Below are positions 43,471-54,955 of a stretch of 64,000 nucleotides of DNA, in pieces. Numbering within the stretch: the stretch's first letter is position 1; each line of letters starts with the position of its first letter. The stretch comes from Dama dama. Lineage: Eukaryota; Chordata; Mammalia; Artiodactyla; Cervidae. Below the pieces are notes generated by a model. That model did no database searches, was not told the origin of the DNA, and saw only the letters and a list, made by a program, of their open reading frames with translations. The position numbers and the translations under genes are program-made. The stretch covers positions 26,696,001 to 26,760,000 of the forward strand of contig NC_083697.1 of the NCBI RefSeq assembly GCF_033118175.1. Reading direction: 5' to 3'.

Positions 43471-45238
43471 ATGAAACATAACAATTGATTATCTATCTGT
43501 AGTATCTTGGGATTCAGAGCATGGGTCTACTGAGACTGGAGATTTGAGGATGTGTTTTTTTTTTTTAAATCAGTAAAGTACTGGTTCCTTCTTGTGAGTT
43601 TTAGTGAGGTCCTTTAAGAAAGGGACAAGCTGCAGTTAACATTGGTTTGTCTGAAAACAGTGAAAACACTAATAGCAGCCCCTGAGCCCTTATCCTGAAA
43701 TCCCAACCAGCCAGGAGTCAGAAACTTTATAGCTGGAGTTTGGAAAGTAAAGTCCTCTGTTCCAGTCTAAATTTAATGCTGGCAAAAGTGGGGAGGGTAG
43801 AATGAAATTAGAAGATAAGATTGAATCAGGAGCTGCACCCACATCTGTTGACAGAGCACCAAGGTTAATTGTTAGAAGACAGAAACTATCCCTTTAGGAT
43901 CTGGAATCAAGGATTAGGCTGAAGTACCAACACTGGTTTTTGTTGCTAACTCCCTGAATTTATAGGAAATGTGGTTGAGTTTACTAAACTCAACATTTTG
44001 TTGAGTTTACTAAACTTTTAAGGAACTTGGGTTTCCAGAGAAACTTCAACACCCATAAACTCAAGGCTGTGATTGCTCAACTCCCAAGGCAGTACTCAGC
44101 CAGGATCCTAAACCCACACTAACAGAAATAGCACCAGGAGAAGGCTATGAAGACCAGGAAGTAAACACTCCCCAGTGCCTTTCTCAGCGATGGCCATAGA
44201 GGACAAATGACTAGCAAAATCCTCTTAGAGGACACATCCTGGAGTAGACAAAAGAGGTTCTCAAGAAATTCACTCCAAAACCAGAACAAGAGATCTCTCT
44301 GCTCCTGTCCTGCAAACAGTCCGTTGTAAGCGGCTACGCCTCCCATTTCCTCTTTTTCAAGTAGAAATTCTTATGGTAGCTATTTTGTTTCCTCCTCACA
44401 AATATATGTTTATTGGAGATGATTAAATATCATTGTGCAAGAAGTTTCTGAGCCAGGAGAAATGCACATTAACAAGAGTCTAGACTCAGCCTAGGAGCAG
44501 TAGCTGGGTAACAAGTGCATGGTGCTGGTAACATGTGTTTTTGATTCCACATGATATTATTGCTTAATGTAAGCTTGGGGAATTTTTGAATCTTTAGGTA
44601 TAAGAAAAAGATGTGTGGATGGTGTGCAGCTAGGAGGTGGACTATAATAAATGTCTGTGTTTTGACCTATCTGGAATCCATTTCTTCTAGGTCTGCTCCC
44701 TGATTTTCCCAAAGGAACTACTCTTAACTTTCATTACATGTGAATAGGTGAATCTGATTTCACTTTGAGCTTCAGACATGGCCAACCAAAACATTGCAAA
44801 CCTCTGACTTCAGTGATCGATTCTGGACATCTGAACCATATGTTGATATCTAGGCCAGTTAAATCAAAAGAAACAAAACAGTTCTGGAGCTGGGTAAAAG
44901 TCAATTTCTTTCTGTTGGGATTGTTGTGAACATAGAATATAAGCCTGGGTTTTCAAGCACCTATCATAAATGATGAACCTACCTGACAATAAAACTAAAA
45001 TAGACAAATGAGAGCATTTGACTCATTTGAGTCACTTCCATCTAGCTGAACCTAAAAATAATCTATCTTTGAATTTTTTTAATTATGTGAATCAATCCCC
45101 TGCCTCCACTTCCCACTTTCTTGGGGGATAATCTAGATGATCTAGATTATGTTGGGTTTATTTTCTTTCCAACTGCACTTTAACCCAAGTGCAACTGGAA
45201 GTCATGAAGTGGATTTAATCAGGGATGTGATCATGTTT
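43471..45238. other. Unassigned DNA with a short palindrome
   Basis: No gene or confident repeat. At 43,974-43,994 two 9-base arms (gttgagttt / aaactcaac) flank a 3-base loop, and the first 17 bases recur at 44,000-44,016. Confidence 0.5.
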
Positions 45239-45460
45239 GGGCTTCCCAGGCAGCACAAGTGGTAAATAATTCGACTACAATGCAGGAGACATGAGACACA
45301 GGTTCTATCCTTGGGTTGGGAAGATCCCTTGGGGAAGGGAATGGCAACCCACTCCAGTATTCTTGCCTGGAGAATCCCATGGACAGAAGAGCCTGGCTGG
45401 CTACAGTCCCTGGGGTCACAAAAGAGACAAAACTCAGCGACTAAGCAACAACAACAAAAG
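45239..45460 (+). mobile_element. Bov-tA SINE
   Basis: Full sense Bov-tA: 'gggcttcccaggcagcacaa' to 'cagcgactaagcaacaaca'. Confidence 0.92.
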
Positions 45461-45477
45461 TGAAGTATATAACTTGT

Positions 45478-45685
45478 GAAGTGGTAGTTGCTCAGTCATG
45501 TCCAACTTTTTGCAACCCCATGGACTGTAGCCTGCCAGGCTCCTTTGTCCGTGGGATTTCCCAGGCAAGAATACTGGAGTGAGTAACCATTTCCTTCTCC
45601 AGGGGATCTTCTCCTGACCCAGGGATCAAACCTGGGTCTCCTGCATTGCAAGCAGTTTCTTTACCATCTGAGTCACCAGGGAAGC
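45478..45685 (-). mobile_element. Bov-tA SINE, inverted partner
   Basis: Antisense full-length Bov-tA 17 bases from the previous sense copy. An 11-bp TSD with one mismatch ('atataacttgt' 45,467-45,477; 'atacaacttgt' 45,686-45,696) shows it was a separate insertion. The two can pair as a long hairpin in RNA. Confidence 0.93.
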
Positions 45686-45688
45686 ATA

Positions 45689-46514
45689 CAACTTGTAGAC
45701 CTCATTTTAAATTTCATTGCTCTCCATTTCATCTCCTTTCCCTACTGTGACTGAATTGTGGACATGATGATAAGAGCCAGTGTTGACTATGAGCCATGAA
45801 GATGAGGCCAACACTCTAGAGGAGGCAGAACAACAAGGTAGAAGTAATCTGGATCCCTAAGTGACAACCTGGATTGGAGCCACCTTCCTCCCTGGGACAA
45901 CCCATGAGAAATAAACTGTTTTATCTAAAGCATGGTATCTTGGTGGCTCTTTAATACATCAGTTTAGTGTGTACATCCATCAGATGGAATGGATTATTAT
46001 TTCCAAATAATGTGTGTGTAGCAGATTAGGTGACCAAAAGCTAAACAAAAATCTAACTTTTTCTTTATTCTCAGGATATAGAGGAAATGCCCTCTATGCC
46101 AGTGTCTGTCAAACTATAGAATACATAAAAATTTCCTGGGGAACTTGTTTAGAAAGATGATTTTGTATTCTATTCCCAGAGATTTTCATTTACTAGGGCT
46201 GGAGTATGGTCCAGGAGTCTGCATTTTTAAAAAACACCCCAGATAACTGTGATATAAGTGGTCTGAGAAACTTTATTTGTAGATCTGTCAACACTGTGCA
46301 TGAAAGATTATGAGTGCTTTATGAAAAGTAGGAATATGTAACAGAATAATAAGGGTATTTCTAAATTCATAATTTTGAGAGCTTGGAAATTTAATTTGAT
46401 TAATCATTGTATAAATAGAGATCTTGTAGACTTATTCTTTTAAAATTAGTTTGAATTTAATTATATCTAAGACATAGACATAACTTGAAACATTTAATTC
46501 TGTATATTCTAAAA
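45689..46514. other. Unassigned DNA
   Basis: No gene or confident repeat recognised. Confidence 0.5.
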
Positions 46515-46750
46515 ATGGACTTGATGGGGGGAAGAATCAGGGTGTTTGGGGTGGACATGGTAACGAACAAGGACCTACCGTAGAGCACATGGGACTCTGC
46601 TCCCTGTTATGTGGCAGCCTGGATAGGAGGGGAGTTCAGAGGAGAATGGATAGATGTACATGTATGGCTGAGTCCCTTAGACATTCACCTGCAACAACAT
46701 TGTTAATTGGCTACACCCCAATACAAAATACAAAATAAAAAATAAATGGA
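46515..46750 (+). repeat. L1 3' end (older artiodactyl type)
   Basis: 'aacaaggacctaccgtagag', 'gggactctgctccctgttat', 'gtacatgtatggctgagtcc', 'ggctacaccccaatacaaaa', then an A-rich tail. Confidence 0.75.
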
Positions 46751-47649
46751 CTTGAGATATGTTAAAGTTATAAATAATGATTCAATTATAGGAAGTGACT
46801 TAGAATCTGAAATTTATATCAGAAAGATACAAAGCAAGAGACAGACTTTTCACTGCAACATTTAGTTCTGCATGGAAGAAACAGAAGTTCTAAACTTAAA
46901 CCTAAACTTAAGGATAGAATGATAAGCTTCATATTCAATTCTTAGGTGTTTTTGTAACTTTCTGAAGCAGCTAGAGGTAAGAAAATAGGTGAGAAAAGTG
47001 AAAGAAAATACTAAATTTCCCTCTTACTTCTAATCCTCAAGTCTAGATAAAGGTTCAAGGAAAAAAAAAAAATCCATCTAATTACACCTTGGTGGAAAAC
47101 AAAAGCCAAATTGGGAGGGAAAAAAGTCCCCAGACTCTACAGTGATAAATTCTTTCCTTCATTTTTATTGAATTCTATATCCTTTACCTCTAACATGTAT
47201 TTATTGTGACGAAAAGAGGGCCTACTTTTAAGCTGGGGACTTATTCCACTTCCTCAGCATGCAAGAAAAGTTCAAAAAGAGGAAAATTATGACCAAGTGC
47301 AAAATTTCCTTCAAGGCGACTATGTTCATTTAATGGTGGGAAGCAAGTCACACAAGGAGGCCTGAGTGGCAGCAGGGAGGCACATTTCCCTCCCAGCCAA
47401 GTGGCTTCAAATGCTTCTTACAGAAGCAGGAAACGAGCTGAACCTCACATCTGTGCAACTTGGACAAAAAAAGGTGAAACTTCTCACACATTACTTTTTT
47501 CAATAGGTTTTCCAAATGATTAAGTACTTTGCCCTTAACAAACATTTTAATATGCGCCCATTAAGTGTTCTCATTCCAGAGGAAAGAAATTGCTTGACAC
47601 TCTTGAGTATATACCCTTCTCCCCAAGAGACTAAAAAATTACTTTGTAT
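46751..47649. other. Unassigned DNA
   Basis: About 900 bases with no gene or confident repeat. Confidence 0.5.
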
Positions 47650-47942
47650 AGGACTTCACTGGTGGTTCAGTGGCTGAGAATCTGCCTGCAAATGCAGGGC
47701 ACATGGGTTTGATCCCTGGTCCAGGAAGATTCCACATGCCATGGAGAAATTAAGCCCGTGAGTTGTAACTACTGAGCCCATGTGCTCCAGAGCCCATGCT
47801 CTGCAACAAGAAACGTTCCAGCAATGAGAAGCTGCGCGCTGCAACTGGAGAGCAGCCCCCACTTGCTGCAACTGGAGAAAGTGTGTGTGCAGCAACGAAG
47901 ACCCAGGATGGCCAAAAATAAAACTAACTAAATAAATAAAAT
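47650..47942 (+). mobile_element. Long CHR-type SINE
   Basis: 'ggacttcactggtggttcag', B-box 'gggtttgatccctggtc', body 'gcaacaagaaacgttccagc', 'gcagcaacgaagacccagg', AAATA tail. Confidence 0.85.
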
Positions 47943-50544
47943 CACAAAGCAATTTCTTTGTATAAACAAAATTCTTTCTTTGGTTCCTAGAACCTGAAGT
48001 CTTATTTGGGTAAAATATATATTTAAAAAGTAACTAGCAATTAATATCAAGTGTCTTGACAACCTGTTGTGTATCTGAATTTGGACACACTACTATTATC
48101 TACTTTCAGTTCCAGACTGAAAATTTTAAATTAGATATTTACACAGAGATACTCAGGGTGTCAAACACTATGAGGAATAAATGTGTAACATAATGATGGT
48201 AACATGTTCCTTATTGAAAAGTTTTAGCTAAGACAACTTTGAGAAAAGTGAGTCAGCTTTTTAAAATGCCTTTTTGTATGATTTTAAATTCTATGGATAT
48301 ATTTTAAAAGATGTTAACAGTAAGAAGCATTTTCCTCCATGTAATATTACTACCACATTACCACCTTCTAGTGGTAATCTCGTGATTCCCTATCATTGTA
48401 AAAGTTTAGAAAGTTCTGATGGTATAATGCCTGACTTGGCTTCCCATTCTCATATTCCAGTGTCAAGACACCAACCGATACATACGTTTTGGTTTATACA
48501 CAATGCCCCAGAGCCACGAGATTTCCTTCTTTATAGCAATGTTCTTTTCCCTCTACATTTCTCAACATATTTTACAGAGGAAGAGTGACCTAAAATTCTA
48601 GATCACTCACTTTTGTAGGTGAAATTTTGCTTAATGGATTGGCTAAGAGATATTTGCATTAATAAGTTGGAGAGTATGTAGGGTAAGTCATTGGCCCCTT
48701 CCCAGAAAAAAATACTCTGAGACTCTTCTTCAACAATGTAACCTACTAATATTCTAAACTGATGTTTTCTTTTGTACAGAAGCAGAAGATGGTAAGCATG
48801 AAGCCTAATTTACTGTTTGACAGAGTTTGTTATTCAAAACCAAGCTTCTGTGGCCAATTCTAAGTGATCGAGGTTTGGGGTAAACCCTCTTGTGGTTTTA
48901 CAAGTTATTGTCCTTAAAATCTGAGTTTCTTCAGATGAATCCACATATGCATCAGTGAAGCCCACAGTTTAAGAGTAATCTCCTCACTCCCCATTCTATT
49001 TTAACCAATATTTAAGAGTAGGTTTAGCCACAAGAAAATTGGCTGCACCCATAATGTTATGGTGTTAGGGACATCTGCCAACTATTTCAAAACATTGAGG
49101 GCATTGGCTGGTATCAGTGAAACAAGTGGAGTTTAGCTTTGAAAACTGATTTTGCAAGTACTTCTCTTTCTAGTATGCCTGCTGGAATCTCATTCAAATA
49201 TATTTTGCAACAATGTGGATACTACCTCATTGATCTCCAAAAAAAAAGCACTTTACTTTGTAGGGGAGTAAATATTTTCATCCCATTAGGTTAAAATCAA
49301 TTTATGAACCCTAAGTACTTTTCATTTCAGCATAGATTTTTTCCATTTTTCCACTTGTCCCACAAACAACGTCTTTGGCCAAGAAAAGCATCTACAAAAA
49401 CAAACACTTTATGTCTGGATTTCACTAGAGAATAGTATATAACTGAATTTTCTGTGTTTCAAAAATATTTGAAATTATGACCATAGTTTGTGATAAAGGA
49501 GACATGCATTTCCATAGGTCCAAAAGTGTCTAGAAAATGTTCTCAAATAGCTTACATAAGAGATCACAGTACTCGATTGAATAGACTTCTTTTATCCATA
49601 AATGGGCACAGAGTGAGTTTTTGTATTAACAGGTGCCAAAGATTTTTTTCTACAATCTAGGTATTATTTGCCAGTTAGAAAGATTATTTATATATAATTT
49701 CCTTCTTGGAACTGATAACAATTCTTATCAAAATAAATCTTAGAAATCAATAATAAAGCTAACCAAATCAATATCTGTGTTACATAAATGGATTTTTTTT
49801 CTCACTTTTTTTTTGAAAGAGGATATTTTAATCCATAAAATCTAAGACTTGTAGGGCCTCCAGAAGTTTTATTCTTGCTAGAATAGTGTGTTCAGAAGTC
49901 CTGGAACATAGGAAAATACTGACATTTAAAGTTTCTAGATTGTTTCAACCTTTAAAAATCCAGAAACTTTTCCATGTTGCTGATTTTTAATTGACCAATA
50001 GGTATTGAATACAGAAGATATACTCCTATTAGACACCTTTATAATTACATTAAGCAAATTTTAGTTTATCAAATTCCAGTGAATTCTACTTATTAGTGAA
50101 CTTTTTAGGTATACCACCCTATCATTTAACAGGTTCATACTTAGAACTGACCATTCCTAATATAATACTTTCAGGAACATAACCCTTACACCTTTTAGAG
50201 AAATGCCAATAAAAGAGATGAGTCAGAAAGGGTCCCAGCTGGAAACGGAAGGCATACTCAAACAAGGATACTTAGAAAGGGTTTAATAAAGAGAGACTGC
50301 AGATGTTTGGAGAAGGTTTATGCAAAATACAAAGGAGAGCACTGCTAGCACCCCTAAGCTTGAAGGGGCAAGTTGAAGAAATGGTTACCAGAACCCAGAA
50401 GAGGACAATGTGTAGAGGAGGCCACCCTGAGGGGAGCTATGAAGGGCAAAACCAGTCTGTGGTGATCCAACAGGGAAGGAACATCCCAAAACTACTCCTT
50501 CCCTCTCTGTGACTCATTGCCATGTTTTCTATGGGCTAAACTGC
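47943..50544. other. Unassigned DNA
   Basis: About 2.6 kb with no confident repeat. Contains the candidate microexon at 48,780. Open frames (48,274-48,588 and 50,303-50,512) have no recognisable motifs. Confidence 0.5.
48780..48791 (+). other. Candidate 12-nt microexon
   Basis: A branch-point consensus 'tactaat' (48,744-48,750), the pyrimidine-rich 'ttttcttttgtacag' ending at 48,779, twelve bases AAGCAGAAGATG, then the donor 'GTAAGC' (48,792-48,797). All splicing signals are in the right order and spacing on the plus strand, and 12 nt keeps frame. Microexons of this size are typical of neuronal transcripts. No flanking exon is identified, so this could still be a chance arrangement. Confidence 0.3.
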
Positions 50545-50690
50545 ACTGCTTAATATGGTAGCCTAGTCACAGATAGCTACTGAGCACTTGAAACTAAAGT
50601 GTAAAACACACACCCAATTTTGAAAACATAGTATGAAAGAGAATTTAAAATATCATATTACTAATTTTATATTAATCAAAAATAGGAAGG
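50545..50690. repeat. MER5A-like DNA transposon remnant
   Basis: 'gcttaatatggtagcctagt' and 'gctactgagcacttgaaact' match the well-known MER5A (hAT-Charlie) phrases. Non-autonomous ancient DNA element, abutted by L1 on the right. Confidence 0.65.
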
Positions 50691-50699
50691 ATAATATTT

Positions 50700-51335
50700 T
50701 AGATATCCCACTCCTGGGCATATGTCTGGAGAAAACCATACTTTGAAAAGATACCTGCACCCCAATGTTCATAGCAGCAGTAAGTACAATAGCCAAGACA
50801 TGGAAACAACTTAAATGCCCATTAACAGAGGAATGAATAAATAATATATATACAATGGAATGTTATATACAATATTCAATGGAATATTATTCAGTCATTA
50901 ACAAAATGAAATAATGCCACTTGCCGCAACATGGATTAACCTAGAAATTATCATACTAAGTGAAATAAGAAAGAAAAACAAATACCATACAATATCATTT
51001 ATATGTGGAATCTGAAAAATGATACAAATCAACTTATTTGAAAAACAGAAATAGACTCATAGGCTTAGAAACAAATTTATGGTTAACAAAACAGAAATGT
51101 AGGGGGAGGGATAAATTAGAAGGTTGGGATTAACATATACCTACTCCTATATATAAAATAGTCCACAAGGACCTGCTGTACTCTATAATAACATTTATAA
51201 GAAAAGAATCTGAAAAAGAGCAGGTGCCTGTATATGTTTAGCATATATATTTAAATCACTTTGCTATATACCTGAAAATAACACAACATTGTAAATCAAC
51301 CATACTCCAATATAAAGTATAAATTTTTAAAAATG
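50700..51335 (+). repeat. L1 3' end (older subfamily)
   Basis: Starts in the ORF2 C-terminal region ('cccactcctgggcatatg', 'cctgcaccccaatgttcata', 'aatggaatattattcagtca') and runs through the 3' UTR ('aggacctgctgtactctata', 'caacattgtaaatcaaccat'). Frame-broken; about 630 bp. Confidence 0.85.
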
Positions 51336-52848
51336 CACACTTGGCCAAATTCTAGGATACATATTCTTTCCTTATGTCCTTTGCCTGGACATTTATCTTA
51401 CAAATATAAGATTCTTGTGTTCTTGTCTTAATGAGAACAAGATTTATGTTTGAAATCTGTTTTGTTGGGTTTGTTTTTACAGTTTTGAATGTAATGATCT
51501 AGTACTGATTATGGTTTTATAAAGCAGATATAAACAAATATCATAGAGAAGTCTTTAGTTTCCTGATTGTATAGTCTTTAATTAAAATGAACTTGAGTCC
51601 AATTAATACTAAAAAGATTATTTTTGAAAATCTTACATAAGCTTGAAGGAAAAATTAAGAACTTTTCCTTCAAGAAAAATGCATGCTTCATCTAGATTTT
51701 GAAATTCATTGATGTAAGAGAGTACTTTTTTTTTTCACTTTTGCCACTTGGGCAATTTTTGTCTTTCTTTACTTCACCCAGTGTGCTGGATCACCTGCAT
51801 AGAATACTAACAGCCCGGATGTTTGAGACAATGTACATTTCAAATTGGAGATGCCTCAAAAAATTATAAAGGAAATGCCATTTAAAAAACTCTGAAAGCC
51901 TCCGGAAGCAAACAGACCAAATTCTAGAAGTCAGTAAACACTATATACATATGTCTATTGTGTAAATGCTGATTTTAAGTATTATTTAATAGCATTTACC
52001 AGAGAAGGATAGACAGTGAACAACCTCTTTAGGGTATTACACTTTCTATACTTCCCAAAACTTCTGTTCTCTTCCTCTTTTTCTAGGCTCCAACCTCTTG
52101 CTTATATTCTTCAAGTATCTCATTCCATCTTCCTCTTCTTTTACGGTCATATAGACTTAGTCACCACATTATGCCTTCACATGATTTCTCAAGTGACCCC
52201 ACATATCTAGAAAAATCCTATCTTTTATCAACACTCCACCTTTAAGCCAAAGGCCTGCTCTAGGCTGAACCAGAAAAAAATCATCCTTCACCATCTTTTA
52301 GTCTTTCTTTTAAGTCCTTGTTGATTTCTTTTTAGCACCTCTACCAACTGTTCACGGATATCAGGCCTTCTTTTCCTTTTCCAACATGAAAGTTCAGATT
52401 CAGCCAGATCATGTTGGAAAACTCTCGTACATTTATTGAAGTTTAAACAATGAGTAGTCTCTTGTGTGCAAGGAGTATCTGCATTTTAGCATGGGATAAC
52501 TGGTTAATTCAGAGGGCTGAAGATTTAATCAGAAAGTATTCAGAACCATCAGGTCAGGTGCCAGGCATGCCCAATGCCCCCATGAATTGCTCTGCTGAGG
52601 AGAGCAACAGAAGGCTCTACATGCAAAGTCAGAACGAATTTGACCAGAGTCGGTACCTTATAACCTGTAAGACTGACTGGTTCAAAATGTTCTGTCTGAT
52701 GAGGGTGAGATAATTCACTAAACCAGTCATCCTATCTCCTTCAGAGTTTTATATAAAGATTTCATAAAAATTTCCCAGGAAGGGTATACAAGAACAGAAT
52801 GGGCAGGCCAGTCAGGAAAAACAGATTAAAACAGGAGAAGGGACTTCC
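51336..52848. other. Unassigned DNA
   Basis: About 1.5 kb with no gene or confident repeat. Confidence 0.5.
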
Positions 52849-53046
52849 TTGATGGTCCAGTGGCTAAGACTCCATGCTCCCAATGCAGGTGGCCCAGGCT
52901 CCATCCCTGGACAGGAAGCTAGATCCCACATGCCAGCAACTAAAAAGATCCAGCATGCTGCAGCTAAAGGTCTGCATGCCGCATCGAAGACTGAATATCC
53001 CTTGAGCCACAACTAAGACCCAGCAGAGCCAAATAAATAAATAAAA
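52849..53046 (+). mobile_element. CHR-type SINE
   Basis: 'ggacttccttgatggtccag', 'gctccatccctggacagga', 'gatcccacatgccagcaac', 'acaactaagacccagcagag', AAATA tail. Confidence 0.82.
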
Positions 53047-53109
53047 ATGCTAAAGATATAAAAATAGGAGAAAACCGATAAAGTAATAAAAGAGAAAATA
53101 ATTGGTCCC

Positions 53110-53620
53110 CAAGTGTTTTGGCTATCTATTGCTGTGTAACAAATTACTCCCATACTCAGTGCTATCAGTAAGAGTTTTGCTCACCCATGATGGAGTCAGG
53201 AATTGAGGCAGAGTTTGGGCTAGCTTTTCTGCTCCACGTGGCCTGAGCTGTCTCGTTCACTCATTTGCATTCACCAGGTGGTGGAGCTGGACTGGAAGTT
53301 CCAGGCAAGCTTTTCTCATGTAAATGGCACTTCTGTGCTCCGCCACACGGGTTCTCACCCTCTAAGGGGTTCTCACCCTCTAAGGGGCTAGCTTGGGCTC
53401 CCTCCCTCCTCGGTGATCCCTGCTTAGTTGTACTTCTTAAGTGGTGGCTGGTTTCTAAGGAGCATTCCAGGAAGGGTTAAGTAGAATACACAGATCTTTG
53501 AAGACCAGCCTTGAAAGTTATCTAGCCACTGCCACCACATCCCATTTGTCAAAGTGTGTGTAAGGGCTAGTTTAGAATCAAGGGGAGGGGAAATAAACCT
53601 CAACTCTCAGACTGAACGCC
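53110..53620 (+). repeat. Ancient interspersed repeat, class uncertain
   Basis: 'ggctatctattgctgtgtaa' followed by 'caaattactcccatactcag', and later 'tctaaggggctagcttggg' and 'tcaaggggaggggaaataa', occur in this order in a known old mammalian dispersed element; I cannot say whether it is LTR or DNA type. An 18-bp unit (ggttctcaccctctaagg) is tandemly duplicated at about 53,350-53,385. Confidence 0.5.
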
Positions 53621-54037
53621 TGAGCATGCGTGCATGCTTGATGAGAGTGTGTGGCAAGAATTTGATGATATCCTTCAGTCACCATATCAGGGTTACTTTA
53701 GAGACATGTGGTTTTCCAGTTCTGAGTCTTTGTACTATGCAAATGGAAGGTCCCAACAGACAACTCATTTGGGGTGTTGGTGGTGAGAACGGGGTGTGTT
53801 CAGGGCCACTTGTCGTAACTTGCTGAGAATCACTCTGTTTATTAGCAATGTTTTCCTTAAATCATGCCATATAGTACTTCTCTAGTCTAAGGATACAAAT
53901 AGGAACTTTGAACTTTCCTGCAAGCTGTACAGGCAATTGTTTTCTATGGAATTGCCTTTAAAAGTACTAAAAAAAACTTCTGAAGTTAATAGAACAAATA
54001 GAAAACTAAAAAAAAGTACAAAACAGATCTTTGTGGA

Positions 54038-54166
54038 AGATTTTTTTTTTTTTTTTTGGCTTTGTCACACAGCTTCTGGGATCTTACTGGGCCCACACCA
54101 GGGATCAAATCTGGGTCCTTGGCAGTAAACACAGACTCCTAACCACTGGACTGCCAGGTGATTCCC
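54038..54166 (-). mobile_element. CHR-type SINE
   Basis: Antisense: T-run at 54,041-54,057, 'ggctttgtcacacagcttct', B-box complement 'gggatcaaatctgggtcc', head complement ending 'aggtgattcccta'. Confidence 0.8.
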
Positions 54167-54761
54167 TAGACATTTATTTTATTGGGCCCTATTAATCAAG
54201 GGCACGTGAATGCAATACATATGGGTAAACTCTTTCCTGAGCTGTCTGTAATGACAAGGCTTTTCAGAATAAATGCTGTTTTTACATTTTCATGGACTAG
54301 AAGTCTACTCAGAATGTATATAGCACCTGGCAGAGTTGAGGAGGGGGCAGGAGGTGGGCAGGAAACACATGCTGTAGCCAAACTAGAGTGACCTAGGGTG
54401 AAAGAGATGCCCCAGTTCATTTCTGGGAAGCAAAACCCAAGTCACTTGAGGACAAGAGAAAAGTCTCATCAGGGCTAGAAGATATCTACTTTGGCCTTTT
54501 CTTTTCTTAAACAAATAATTCTAAGAGCAGTTAAGAAACTTACCTGAAGTTTCATAATTCCTTGGATACAGGCATTTGACTTCATGTATCTACCACACAT
54601 GACGTATGAGTAAAATTTTTGACTTTCCAAACCTCACATTTGGTCCTGTTGCCATTTATGAGATTTTTCTCCCCTTGTGTCTCCTTTTAAGGCAGGCTTT
54701 TGTGTTGATTTTAAGACTATGTCACCTGTTTTAAATCAGGTTTTTTCAACCTTTATCAAAC
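54167..54761. other. Unassigned DNA
   Basis: No gene or confident repeat. Confidence 0.5.
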
Positions 54762-54955
54762 CCAGGTGGCACTAGTGGTAAAGAACCCACCTGCCAATGC
54801 AGGAGACACAGGAGATGCAGGTTCAATCCCTGGGTCAGGAAGATCTCCTGGAGTAGGAAATGGTACCCCACTCCAATACCCTTGCCTGGAGCCTGACAGG
54901 CTATAGTCTAGGGGGTTGCAAAGAGTTGAACACAACTGAGCAGGCACGCACATAA
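54762..54955 (+). mobile_element. Bov-tA SINE
   Basis: Sense copy: 'aggtggcactagtggtaaag', B-box 'ggttcaatccctgggtc', 'gggttgcaaagagttgaaca'. Slightly shortened in the A-unit. Confidence 0.9.
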
